This document shows positions 42,846 through 54,874 of a stretch of 64,000 nt of DNA, one piece after another (the stretch's first letter is position 1; each line of letters begins with the position of its first letter). Position numbers and translations under genes: made by a program. The DNA is taken from the NCBI GenBank assembly GCA_934047225.1, contig OW203986.1, forward strand, positions 20,277,221 to 20,341,220, in the 5' to 3' direction. Source of the stretch: Ypsolopha sequella. Lineage: Eukaryota; Arthropoda; Insecta; Lepidoptera; Ypsolophidae. Under the pieces are notes generated by a model. The model saw only the letters and a list, made by a program, of their open reading frames with translations. It was not told the DNA's origin and did no database searches.

Positions 42846-43452
42846 TAAGGCTGCCAACGCAAAGTTTCCATTGGTTTCTGTTAATTAGAATTAAAAAAAA
42901 TTTGCGATGGCAACATATACAATACATATGAAGGGTACGCGGGAAGATAGATCATTGTCAGTTTTTTTCAAAATTGAGAAAATAGTTCCATCTCCTAAAA
43001 TGTCTCGATAACAATGATTGACCGAAAACAAAAACGTGAAAAAAATAACACAGTCCGCAGAATATCGCTTTTAAAAATAAACCGGATTCAAGAAGCTTAA
43101 AAACCTAACTTAAAAAAAAGGTCATAACTAGTACAAAAAGAACAAAAATTGTCTTTTAACTGTGAATATGGAGGCTATGGGCTGATAGTAAAGTTTGCTT
43201 TTAAGAAAAAAAAATGTTATTACAATAATTAACTGTGATTACAATAAGCCCACTAAGCAGAGTTCTAAAATAATAACCTAAGCAAGTTTTTTCTACTTAT
43301 TTCAAATTTACCTTCCGTTGACTACGATCCCTCTTCCCGCTTACCCTTCATATGTAATATGGTTTTTTTGAATAACTATTGAGTGAATTTTGAATTTATG
43401 TGTTCTGTTTCGATTAATTAGAAAAAGCGGGCTTTTCACAATCAGCCTGCGA
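42846..43452. mobile_element. Hairpin MITE (GCAGCCGGATTGT family), split by an insert
   Basis: CTAAGGCTGCCAACGCAAAG and TTCCATTGGTTTCTGTTAAT at the left, and AATCAGCCTGCGAAACCGC at the right, match the family at 34571. The insert 42931-43348 interrupts its right arm. Confidence 0.75.
42931..43348. mobile_element. Element with AAGGGTA...TACCCTT ends and CATATG flanks
   Basis: 418 bp. The left end AAGGGTACGCGGGAAGATAG and the right end CTCTTCCCGCTTACCCTT are inverted, and both sides carry CATATG (42925-42930, 43349-43354) as target duplication. It is inserted in an older hairpin MITE. Superfamily unassigned. Confidence 0.82.
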
Positions 43453-43646
43453 AACCGCTCTTAATAGACTTACATATATGAATAAAATAAAAATTATTAA
43501 AATTTGCTCTTTTGGGATTTCTTTACTTAATATACGTATCTTAGAGCATAGTACATATAAAGTGTTTATACTATTTTTAAATTAAATTAAATTTAATCAT
43601 TCTATAAAGAGCTAAAAAAGTACATATGAATAACCATAAGAGGATT

Positions 43647-44268
43647 GTCATTTCAAAGTGACTTATTTCCACTTTTGAAAATAAATTAACTAATGATGGG
43701 AATCGATTTTTAGCATACGGTTACACCACTATAACAAATTGTGTATTACAGAAACGCTTAATTCCTCTCTAAATTTGACTTTCAATTCACGTATCTAAAA
43801 CAATTGCGCTTATTTCCACGTCATTTGCTAACAGTATTCAAAACACAAATATTCTTTTACAAACCGACTTATTTCCAATACATAATTCGAGTCTAGTCGC
43901 TTGTCTCTAGCAAACAGATTTATTTCCATTCCACACATTTCATAGATTAAGAAAAGCGGCGGAAAAGGCACAGACTATTCTAAAATTCTTTGTCTATGCT
44001 AAAAAAGCCTGTAAGCCAAGACCAAAGAACAAAAAGAAGTTGTTTTCCTGTAGTCCTGAACAAAGGGACTTATTTTCAAATTATTGAGTAAGGTTTTACT
44101 ATTGTACATATTTTATAGAAATAATGTGCTAGTGTCATAATTACTTAAATACGATCTTCTTTCAGGTGACATGAAAAAAAAATGTATATAACACAAATTA
44201 ATAACGTAGAAGTTTTTGGCATTTACTTAAAAATCTGATAAGGTGGAAATAAGTCCTTTTGAAATGAC
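43647..44268. mobile_element. Element with repeated ACTTATTTCCA motifs
   Basis: Inverted ends of about 28 bp: GTCATTTCAAAGTGACTTAT then TTCCACTT at the left and AGGTGGAAATAAGTCC then TTTTGAAATGAC at the right. CTTATTTCCA or a close variant recurs at about 43662, 43809, 43868, 43918 and 44069. Non-coding. Confidence 0.75.
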
Positions 44269-44691
44269 GCTCCGTCATTTATCATAGAAAAGAAAATTGG
44301 AGTGATGTATGTAACTAAGTAGGTATATAATATACCTACTTAGTAACAGCACTTCAATTTTCTTTTTGAACTGTAAAAATATACAAGTAGAATGTTATAC
44401 GTAATAAATGAGGTACATAAAATCATTTAAAAATGCTTTTAGCAAATTATGTTATCGAAATAAAGAAAATGAGGGAGTTAATGTGAAGGTTATTTGCTTG
44501 TTACTTGCCACAGCATTTACTACCGGGTTCATTCTGGTGCAGTTCAAGCTCTCTATTTGTAAACGATTTTCACTGCTATTACGCCGCAATATGAACTGCC
44601 AATAGGCATGCAGCCTGTCATGCTGGCGTCCATACTTATTGCTTCCATATAATTGTAGTAATAATAATACTTTGATGGTACCAGGGCCCGT

Positions 44692-44845
44692 AGCATAGTG
44701 TTTAATCGCGCGCGACACCACTAGTTGAATCACAAGTGCAAGGAACGTGACGTACTGTTTAATCGCAAAAACATGGTGTCACGCTCCTCGCACTTGTGAT
44801 TCAACTAAGTTGCGTCGCGCGCGATTAATCACTATGCTACGAGAG
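44692..44845. mobile_element. Hairpin MITE with CGTAGCATAGTG ends
   Basis: CGTAGCATAGTGTTTAATCG, CGCGCGACACC and CTAGTTGAATCACAAGTGC at the left are matched by the right arm (GTGATTCAACTAAGTTGCG, CGCGCGATTAATCACTATGC). Arms are about 64 bp, with a loop of about 25 bp. Confidence 0.85.
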
Positions 44846-45188
44846 CAGGAATTTAGACTCCGCGCGGCTTTCTGCGTTCTGAACTTCATTGTTTCTAAAC
44901 TGAAGGAAGATTTTGTCTACCGCCGCACGAAGGTGAAAAATCCATAAAAGCTGGTCGAAACCTAAAAACGTAAAAATTCTCGAAACACGTCAAAAATAAT
45001 TTAAATTACTACCTGAATAAACAATGAAAAGGTTCACAGCAATTAGGGCTACCTGAAAAACGGGTTGTCATTTTTACATCAGTCCAAAGTTGAACTTGTT
45101 CAAAATTGGATGTGTTTACGACAATTTTAAGTATTGCGTTTATTAATTTCTTACTCGGAAGTTTTAGTGAAAGTTTGTGTTTTTGCGA

Positions 45189-46336
45189 TGGATTCTACTC
45201 CAGAAGGTAATTACCTATTTTTTACTATTTATTTTAGATACTCAATGACTTTTTTTTAAACATTAATGCCACTAAAACGACGTGAAAATGATTTTTTTCT
45301 GCTTAGTAATTTTCATGAAATGATAAAGTTGAATTTCCTGGCACATCCGGCTTTAATGTTAACATTGTTACAAAAAGTAATCATTAGTCTTGCTAAAACC
45401 ACTGAAAATTTTCCCGTCCGAAACCGTCGCCTTAACAAAAATTTTATTTTATTAGTCATGTTTGCTAATTTTTGTTTTTTAATTGTTTTAGGATCAACTA
45501 ACGAAGAAGCCTGTTTTAGCAGATACACTCTTGTCAGCTATTATAGGGAGTATGCTTCTCGATAGCATCACGAAAAACGGACATACTTGCAAGAAAAGAT
45601 GAAAAAAGTCTCTACGTGTTACCGATTTTTCACACGAAACCAAGTGGTTGTTAACAAGATTAGTGTCGGATTACAACACCAAACTCCAACAAGCACATGA
45701 CAATTTTACAGGGTGCGCCAACAAAAACAAAAATTGGTTCAATGCCTATGTTACTTTCCCTGTTGTGCATTCAGCCCACAACCAAGGAGGTGGCCGACCT
45801 TCCAAGAAGTTTGAGGAAACCAGTGATCGCTCAAAGATTTTTGGGAAAAACTTGGTCTACATAATATAGACAAACCAAGGCAGGGTGGAGGGGTGTCTAC
45901 AGATGGAAACACGGCTTGAAATATGTTTCAGCATGCAGAGGAAGTAACTGAAATATCTAGTATCAGCCTGAATCTCTTAAATCGACTTCATTCAATTTTG
46001 AAGTTCATGGCAAGTGGATATAAAATAAATGCTGCCAAATTTAAGATTTTCTGCTTGAAAACAGCATGTACTTTTGTGTTCCATTATCCATGGTTTAATA
46101 TGCCTACGACGTTCCACAAAATACTGTTCTATGGCTTAAGCATAATTGAAACTTCGGAAGTAGCTATTGCTCAAGAGAGCAGAAACAAAGATGTGAGAAA
46201 ATACAGGGAGCAATTTTCCAAATTTTTTTTTCGAAAGCAGTGTATGGTAAACACGTATCAAAGACTAATGGTGTCATCTTACCCTTTTATAAGTGATCTA
46301 AGAAAACTTTTCTACCTTTGTTTCAAAGTGTGTTAA
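45189..46336 (+). pseudogene. Broken copy of a multi-copy arthropod gene of unknown function
   Basis: From 45492 one frame reads VLADTLLSAIIGSMLLD, a TGA at 45600, WLLTRLVSDYNTKLQQAHDN and GGGRPSKKFEETSDRSK before losing frame. A second frame begins near 45905 with DGNTA, a stop, then SLNLLNRLHSILKFMASGY, YPWFNMPTTFHKILFYG, AQESRNKDVRKYREQFSK and NTYQRLMVSSYPFISDLR. The order DGNTA..., YPW..MP...HKIL.HG, ARNKD...FRE, LL.SSDP.I matches, from memory, an uncharacterised family found in many copies in arthropod genomes and probably spread by transposition. An ATG at 45189 followed by donor-like GTAATT could be a relic first exon, but its phase does not fit. With at least two stops and a frameshift it cannot make a full protein. 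Confidence 0.72.
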
Positions 46337-47601
46337 ATTTATTAGAGGATCCTGAAATTGACACTGTATAATAAACTAAACATAATTATATATATTTTTT
46401 GATTATGAAAGACTTGCATTTCATTTTTGTATATTATTTATCTGTATGAAATTAAGGGGGAAGGGAGTCAGTGTAAGAGAAAGGAGGGGATAGTTATTTT
46501 TTAACACTTAGGTATATTTTTAGATCCATATGAATTGTTACCCAAAAGCTAACCACTCCAGCTGATTTTTGACCCATTTTAGCAGAGGTAGAAGGATATT
46601 TGGTATTTTCCTCTGCCCACACTATCCCTCTATCCCTATAATTGGACCAGGAACAATCTTTCACCCAACCTATGACAAATTTGAAAAAAATAGGTTTTGG
46701 CCAGCTTTTTCGGATTTTTCACCTCTGTGCGCCGCGCCATTGTTTCGTTTGTTATTGTGTCATTTATCATAGAAAATACATGAACTACATGGTTTTTGGA
46801 AATACCTACTTATAGACTTTACTCATAATTTATAATAAAGCATAGCAGAGGCAGTGCAACGCTTGGAAACGTAATCGTAACGTGAAAGATTATTTCTGGT
46901 CTCACAATAAATTAATACAAATTTTATTGTTTGATTTATTACAGTTTAACTACCTGACTGTGCCTCAGTTGTCGTGGAGGAAAACGGAACTCAAAAACAA
47001 TATTTTTAAATAATAATAAACTACATGGATGACTTCGGTAACTGATGTATGGCATTCTTAACTTTTCGAAACAATGGATTGGAGGAACTCGGGCATAACC
47101 CGTTTTATTGATTTTATACATAATTAAAATCTTATCAACTTGATTATCAGATTTGTCGTTAGCCAATCTAGCGTTTATCTAAGATATCATAAACTACTAA
47201 GTTTTGCTCGTGACTCCGTCCGCACTGGAAAGGGACTTCAGGCGTGGTTCTCCCAATTTATCTAATTTCAAACTCAGTTTATCCGAGAAATAGTGGCAAA
47301 AAATTTTTGAAAAACATTCATGTCATATTTCACTCTTTTTCGGTCATTCGATACGCGATTACTTGCATCTCCTTGCGTCATATAAAATCGCAAAGATGTA
47401 AATATAATTTTATTTGAGTTATATTAGGTTTTGGACTATAATACTCATACCAAAATAAACGTGGTACAAAATGAAATATAAAACGGCCGTCATATTAAAA
47501 ACCCATCATTCTGATTCCAAAATAATAAATAAAAACACTTTGATATCGCGAAATTTCTGAGCGGACAGTCAAGTGTAAAATGAAACCGTTCGAGCAGGAC
47601 C
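46337..47601. other. Intergenic stretch, nothing recognised
   Basis: No exon or repeat that I can support. Confidence 0.45.
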
Positions 47602-47740
47602 GATTTCTCTGGATATCCTCGCCTCAAGAGGATGGCATACCCTAGCAACTTTTTTTATTACCCGTCCAGCACAATAAGTCTAATGGCAAAGACATAATTT
47701 GCTTTTCATAGAGGCGATTATATGTTGGCTCTTTGGCCTC
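47602..47740. repeat. Repeat shared in reverse with the foldback-bearing hAT
   Basis: GAGGATGGCATACCCTAGCA, CCGTCCAGCACAATAAGTCT and GGCAAAGACATAATTTGCTT are the reverse complement of sequence at 59433-59560. This is evidence that the segment outside the foldback arm there is itself a dispersed repeat. Confidence 0.8.
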
Positions 47741-48655
47741 TTTTTTTTGGACGCGTAATGCTAGTAATCACGCAGCGAAATAACAAATTGGTGTGTTTTT
47801 AGCTAATACTGAAATATTTTGTAGGGAAAAAAATATTGGATTTAGGTAACATCCCTTCATATTTCTATTGCCTATTTTATAAAAAAAAACAAGTTGATCT
47901 CTTAATCACGTTTTTGAAACGATCGTTTGAAAACCAAAAAAAAGAGGGTGGAAAACATTTTTTTTTGACAAAAGTATAAATCTTAATACATTGTTTATAT
48001 GTATGCCACATATAAACCCTAGATAAAATATCAATAAATCAAATATATTTTCTTCAATATGAGGAGATACCTAGTTTCTTCCAATGAACCCTTGAAAACC
48101 TGGTGTTGTTGATGTTCTAGCGTCAGGTGTCAGGTCAGAATAATGTTAATAAAAATGATGCACAAAACTAATAAGGGTTTCTTTGAACAACTAGTTCATT
48201 ACTAATAATAGGTATAACAAAACAAGGGTATTGAATTGTAAATATTAAAGAGCTGTTAGTACAATAGTATATTTTGATGCTAGTGCGAAATGGTCGATAT
48301 TTCAAGTCACGATTGTTTTTGTTTAAACAGTCGGGACGGGAAATATCTACACTTTTGCACGTGTATCAAATGTTTTCTAATACATCTGCGAAAACTAAAA
48401 TGAAACAATAAAAAAAAAATTACAAGTCACAGAATTACAGAAACCTTTTTATGACACATCCAAAACTGTCTATCAGTTTGACACTATTACCGATATTACA
48501 AAAACAAATATATCTTTATAAAGGTTCTAAGGTAGATTCAGTAGAATATAAATTACGACGTCTAAAAACGTAATGAATTCATAAAACTTCTTTTAAAATT
48601 AATAGTATTTATGAAACTGGCACATACAGAGGCTACTAAAACACGAGTGTGAGTT
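47741..48655. other. Intergenic stretch, nothing recognised
   Basis: AT-rich, no exon. Confidence 0.45.
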
Positions 48656-49004
48656 AAAAAAAAACCGGCCGACTGAGAGTCGGACTCGCGCCCGAGGGTT
48701 CATCTATAAAAACGGCAAAAAAACATGTCTGTTGTATGGGATCCCCCTTAAATATATATTTTATTCTGTTTTTTAGTATTTGTTGTTTTAGCGGCAACAG
48801 AAATACATCATCTGTGAAAATGTCAACTGTCTAACTATCACGGCACATGAGATACAGCCTGGTGACAGACGGACAGGCAGACGGAAAGACAGGCGGACAG
48901 ACAGACGGACAGACAGACGGACAGACAGACGAACAGACAGACAGACAACGGAGTCTTTGTAATAGGGTCCCGTTGGTTACCCTTTGGGTACGGAACCCTA
49001 AAAA
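48656..49004 (+). repeat. Short-form dispersed repeat
   Basis: AAAAACCGGCCGACTGAGAG at the left, GGGTACGGAACCCTAAAAAC at the right, with a GACAGACG simple repeat at about 48864-48945. Same family as 7142. Confidence 0.85.
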
Positions 49005-50967
49005 CGAGCCATGCAGGCGAGTTTTTTTTGTAGTATACACGAGTGTTTTAATACCTAGTTATGTGTAGTTTCATACACTACTTTATCACCACTAATGCAA
49101 TAGGCTACCTACCTATTTTCCAATCCATAAGATCTTGATAACAATTCGCATAGATTAAACTATGTTAAGGTGTGTTAATTCGAAAACCTTTGCGAGATTT
49201 TGGTTTAATACGCCGTATTTTAGAACTTGTGGTCTAAAAACCTCATGATGATGAATATTTTTACGAAAAAGTTGCAACTTCCATTTGCCTTCCTGTGACG
49301 TCACTTGAGAAAAGCCTGTTTAGAAATGTGTCCTTTGCTATGAAGATACATTTATAATAATTTGCTTCGAACTGATTTGATAGATAAGTGACAGGTGAGT
49401 AGACAGAGACAGAGCACTTTTTTTAATAAGCAATCAAACATCACAATCAGTATAATGTAAAATTCTCAAGTGACGTTATCCGACATTTCTTTAAAAAATC
49501 ATACAATAGTACATTGTTCACCGAGGGAAGAAAGGGGACGATTACCAACGAGGGTGTGATTTGAGGCCCGAGGCGAAGCTAGTGCTTTATACTACACCTA
49601 CGAGGAAAATAAAAGACAAATTATGTTTAAAAACACTTGTACGTACCCACATATAATATAGGTACCTACTTTCTATACCCGTGTCAGGTAAAGTTACTCT
49701 CAGCTTTCATTAGACAGAAGCTATAGCTAGTAATTTTACAAATTTAAAATTCAACTAAAACAAAAAGCGATTTGCGCGTGGTTTTAACGTTTTGATTCCT
49801 TTTGATAACATCAGTAGGTAACAATTGACATACTAGAGCCTGGTTATAAACTTATAGGTAGGTAACCTAATTTAATCATATTATGCCAAAAGACAAAAAC
49901 TTTTTATGTCCGAGTTCGCAAGATGATACTGGCCACTTGCTCATGCTATATTTAAAAAAAAACAGCACGTCAACAATAGATTTGCATATACTTTTTCTGC
50001 CCGCTCAAGCACGTTAACAATGGATTTTCATACACTTTTTCCGCCCGCATATTTGTATGACAGTAATGACGTATTTTCTGCATCGTTTTCAAAAAAGTAA
50101 GAAGGTACTTTCCGAGCAGGTGTAGTATAAAAATAATGGTTAATTTATTTACCAAAATAATGAAAACTATGTCCTAAAATGGCGTATATTCTCAGAAAAA
50201 AATTAAAACAAAATCTTTTAGAAATTAAGCTATGGAAATTGTCATAAGATTTTCTTCATTTTGTTGGTTCGTTTTGATTGTTCGTCATTTTGTTACTCAG
50301 TAGGTATATGCTGTCAGACATTTTTGAACAGAATAAAACTTTAAACAAACAAAAAAGCAATAAATATTAAATTAATAAATAACGCACAAAATCTATCCAG
50401 CAGTTCACCATGCATGTGAAACAAGGGTGCAGTAACGAACTCTACTACCCTGATTAAAATCATTCGTATTCCACAGCGTATGGGTTTGGTCATAAATGTA
50501 CTTGTATTCAAAATATTCCCTATTAAAACTTCAGACAATTTGCCTTCCAATTTTATGTAACTGTATTTTTATAGTAGAAAAAGTCATTTAAAAGCATTAT
50601 TTTGTTAAGAAAATTGTCCTTTTAAATATCTTTTTTTTTCTGTATAAGAGACGTGTGTAAAAAGAATTGTTATTATGCACTATTCTTGAGTTCATAATCA
50701 AGATTTTACGATATGAGTGTTATCAATATAAAAGTTGGAAATTTTAATCCTAAAAAAGAATAAACAGTTTTCAAGTTTATCCGGTTACTTCCAGGAATAC
50801 CAACATAACGATATGTAAAACCAGTCAACAGAGTGCTTACTAAAACGATGTCAATAATATTCCCTACATGGCGATAGTTGTTGAAAAATAAAACACTCGT
50901 TCAAAAGACGTAACTTTTCGCATGCTATACAGGCACAGACTCTAGCATATTTTGCGCAGGTGTTTTA
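49005..50967. other. Intergenic stretch, nothing recognised
   Basis: About 2 kb of AT-rich sequence without a supported exon, RNA gene or repeat. Confidence 0.45.
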
Positions 50968-51150
50968 AGATCGGTTTCGCAGCCGGATTGTGAAAAACCC
51001 GCCTTTTTCTAATAAATCGAAACTCAATATTTATTCAACAAAACCTTATTACCTATGTATTGTGTATGTTGCCCTCGCAAAGTTTCCATTGGTTTCTGTA
51101 ACTAGAATAAAAAAAAAATTGAAAATCATATTTACAGAAACTTTGAATTA
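50968..51150. mobile_element. Hairpin MITE (GCAGCCGGATTGT family), left half
   Basis: GGTTTCGCAGCCGGATTGTG, ACCTATGTATTGTGTATG and TTTCCATTGGTTTCTGTAAC match the left arm of 34571. The right arm is missing. Confidence 0.75.
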
Positions 51151-52701
51151 AAAAAAAAAAAAACTTTTGAAATGGAAATTGAAAATTTGAATCAGCTTTC
51201 TTATTAAATATATCCTTGGGAACCCAGATATTCTGTAATGCAATCGGAATAAATGCACACTATATACCTTAATAACTATATACCTTTGTAAATCTATGAC
51301 TGATGAAATTTAGCACGAAAATAGCATTAATTGGCCCACATATCAAAGTGTAAAAAAAATATGAAAAATTTTAAATTGTTCAAAATATTTCCAAAATAAA
51401 AGTGAGAAAAATAAAAAATATTATCCTAAAAATACAATATGGATATCAAATTGGGTATCAAATTGTAAGTATAGGCTGATTGTAAAAATATATAGTTTGG
51501 CTATATTTAATTGCATCTATTATGAGAAATCCTTGAAAAACCATAAAAAATGTATGTCCCCCCCCCTTGTCTCCAAAACTGGTCGACCGAAAAATATGAA
51601 AAAAAAAAATCAATGTAATACGAGTATGTGTTTACGTAAAGATTACAGGAAAAATAAAGCGGTTGAGAAATTCACGAAAAAGAATGGTAAAATTAAATTT
51701 ATCATCCACAATACGGAACCCTAGGTACGCGAGTCTGATTCGCACTTGGCCGGTTTTTTTTTCAATATAGTTTCTGTCGATATTCGTACCGACGCAGGTC
51801 GACTAAAGGTCTTTGGCAGCTACCTGCCCCTTAAGGCGCAATAGGTCCATCGCATAACGAAAAAGATAAACATAATATCTGATAAAGTGCGTGACCGAGT
51901 AGTGCGGTGAATCTAGAAGACATGGATATCGCTGTTTTAAAATTTCAATAAAATTATAAAATCACAAGAGCGTTTTTAAAAACGCTGTCTTATGTATTGT
52001 GTTTGTATGTTTATATGTTTAAAACAGTTATGTGTTAATGTTAATGTTATTTTTGCTTTATTAGTGTGGATGGACTAATGCGTTGAACTGAAAAAAAAAA
52101 AAACTTTTACTTTGTTTTTTTTTCTATGCAGCCAACTTCTTTTTCTTACGTTTTGGGCTGTGCTATCTTGAAAAAGACCTTCTTTATAACGAATATTTTT
52201 TTCAGAACCCTCTCTATTGTACTCAAGTACTCAAAGACGTTTTTTACTACCTAGACTATAAAAAAAAATCGGGGTAGTCTGAGGGTGCTTCTTTTCTGCG
52301 TATTTAATGAATAACATTTTTTAAAATTTCTAGTGTATTTTGATTATATAATCTAGGATTTTGTTTTTGGAAAATATGTTTGGATAAATTTTCCTCGATA
52401 GAAATAATCATCTCAGAGGTCTTCAAACACACTTTTTTTCTTCGTTTGATGATCAGTAATCACGTACAGAACTCAACATATTTTATTAGATGGGTTTAGG
52501 AAAATTTTCTAGACATTTTAGTTTTTTTTGTTTTTAATACAGAACATGATTTTTTGTCCTTTGCCTTGAATCCGCCCCTCTCGCACTGCGCGTTTTTTTC
52601 GTTTGGAGTAATAGTAACAAAAATAAAATTCACATAGCCTCTTAATACATTAGTGACTTCCACGTTGATAATAATATTAATTTCTTTATACAATTTTTAA
52701 T

Positions 52702-53030
52702 AAAAAACCGGCCAAGTGCAGGTCCGACTCGCGCATGAAGGGTTCCATATCGTTATCTATAAAAACGGCAAAAAAAAAACATGTCTGTTGTATGGGAGCC
52801 CCCTTAAATATTTATTTTATTCTGTTTTTTAGTATTTGTTGTTATAGCGGCAACAGCGGCATCTGTGAAAATTTCATCTTTCTAACTATCACGGTTCGTG
52901 AGATACAGCCTGGTGACAGACGGACAGACAGACGGACAGACAGACGGAAAAACAGACGAAAAGACAGACGGACAGCGGAGTCTTAGTAATAGGGTCCCGT
53001 TGGTTACCTTTTCGGTACGATTCCCTTAAA
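52702..53030 (+). repeat. Short-form dispersed repeat, copy B
   Basis: Duplicate of 7142-7497, with a degraded right end (GGTACGATTCCCTTAAAAG). Confidence 0.82.
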
Positions 53031-53265
53031 AGTAAATAACATTGCTGGTATTTCATTTTATTTCACGCCCATTACATAGATAGAGCTCAAGATATCTATC
53101 AGCGCCCCGCCCTTTGATTTTTTTCTGTATCCGCCCCTGCCTCTGCCTACCCCTTTAGGATACAGGCGTGAGTATATGTACCATCAAGCAGTATATTTAG
53201 TCGTGACGCTGCCAATTCACCCCCCACCCCCCTTTTTATCGGTTCTGTGCTATTTTCTCCCAGCA

Positions 53266-53277
53266 TCCTTCGAAGGA
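53266..53277. promoter_or_regulatory. Palindrome upstream of the second GH1 exon 1
   Basis: Same TCCTTCGAAGGA as at 7720, 93 bp before the ATG. Role unknown. Confidence 0.18.
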
Positions 53278-53369
53278 GAAAATCCCATGATGTGGTTTAG
53301 CAAGTTACATGACAATGACGCATACGGCTTAATTCAATATAACTAAGCTTTACTATTTTAGTTAGTAAA

Positions 53370-53422
53370 ATGGAGTGGTCGAGCGTTGTCGCCCGCTTTG
53401 CACTGTTGCTGGTTTTGCCGAG
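53370..53422 (+). CDS. Exon 1 of a second GH1 gene (partial; continues beyond the window)
   Basis: The 53 bases from ATG to the donor GTAAGC are identical to 7830-7882 and encode the same 17-residue signal start. The upstream 130 bp and the following intron are also conserved. Exon 2 is not in the window: the intron continues to the right edge, enlarged by mobile elements to more than 10 kb. If the paralogue is intact, its exon 2 should begin about 350 bp past position 64000. It could also be an orphan first exon of a truncated copy. Confidence 0.72.
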
Positions 53423-53907
53423 GTAAGCGTGAACGATCGTTTTCAGCCAGTGTTTGGGAATTTTTTTTTGGCGGGAAATGATGGGGCGTGCGTTGTCGTT
53501 TTCCGATCACAGAGTGACTTGTGAGTGAATGGTTAGTAAAACAAATAGTGTGGAAATATATGTCAGTGTTTTGTAAACAAGAATAATTTAGTGACTTTTT
53601 GAATGTTTTGTAAAGCTTTAGCTGAAATAACACCAAATACGATAATGTATGTTACAGTTACATTATTGAGTTCCTAATAAGTGATAAACAAGGTTCTATG
53701 ATCCCTTTTAAAAATTTGCTATTAGAATAAATTATAATATTAATTTTTATGATAGATTTGAACCAGAAAAAGGTACAAAGATATCTTTTTCGAGTAAAAA
53801 TATATTTTTACTATTAAAATATTATATTTTTACCACAGATAATATATAATACTAGGTAATAAATATACTTATTACTGCTATATTTATTTATATCATACAT
53901 ATACACG

Positions 53908-54153
53908 GTGACATTTATTTATGCAGCCAAATTCAAACTGAAGACTCGGTTAGTGCTCAAGTTTCGATGACCCTTTTTATGAAATTCGTAAGTTATTTTT
54001 TTCGTGTTCTCTGCAAACGCAATTTAAGCCCAGCCCAAGTCAAGGTCAACGTTTTATTTTGCGAAATTAGCAAAAAGTGGTATTGGTCAGTGATACTGAT
54101 CACTTACCAAGCCTCTGATATGAATTTGGCTGGATAAATAACTGTCACCTTAT
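53908..54153. mobile_element. GGTGAC MITE, copy B
   Basis: Duplicate of 8383-8611. Here the left part reads GGTGACATTTATTTATGCAG, keeping bases lost in A, and the right end is GTCACCTTATATA. Confidence 0.78.
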
Positions 54154-54509
54154 ATATCGGTTGTAGATATATAGAAAAATTTATATTTACCTGACATTTA
54201 CCTACTAAATCATATTTTTATTTATACTTATACCTAATAAAGAAGTAAAAAAATCGTTGCTGTAAATTTAATATTTTTGTGCAAATTTTAATAAAATAGG
54301 ATATTTTGTATCATATTACTGAGGCCAAAACTAAAGTTTTTACAATTTTTGTATATCTGTCTGTCTGTTCCGTTTTAACTCGAGAATCACTTGGATGCGG
54401 TTTTTTTTTATTATCGTAGTGACCCTAGTCAACATAGGCTGTAAGGGATGTTGATAAAATAGCCGCCAAACCAAAAACGCGAGCGAAGCTGCGGGCAAAA
54501 GCTAGTATT

Positions 54510-54874
54510 AATAAAATAAACTTTTAACAAAAAAATTGCAACCGACTTCAATAGTAACAGCAGTCATTCACTAAAAAGTTAATAATAATTCTATAAGACC
54601 GATGGTACTGAAGCAACACTTTTGCTGACTTCTTTCTTCCTGAAACAATATTATGTTATCTAGAAGTCGGCGCTCTTATATTGGTTTTTATGTTGCTATA
54701 TCGTAGGAAATACGCCGACTTCTAGATAACATATTGTTTCAGGAAGAAAGAAGTCAGCAAAAGTGTTGCTTCGGTACCAACGGTCTTTATAGAATTATTA
54801 TTAACTTTTTAGTGAATGACTGCTGTTACTATTGAAGTCGGTTGCTATTTTTTTGTTAAAAGTTTATTTTATTT
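54510..54874. repeat. Near-perfect inverted repeat, 160-bp arms
   Basis: Arms 54510-54672 and 54713-54874 are complementary almost throughout (AACCGACTTCAATAGTAACA; CACTTTTGCTGACTTCTTTC; TAGAAGTCGGCG), with a 40-base loop. Absent from copy A of the duplication, so inserted in B. Confidence 0.9.

Noticed and set aside
45266..45565. 99-residue frame as an independent gene
   Set aside because: It runs through the probable relic intron of the broken gene at 45189-46336 and has low complexity.
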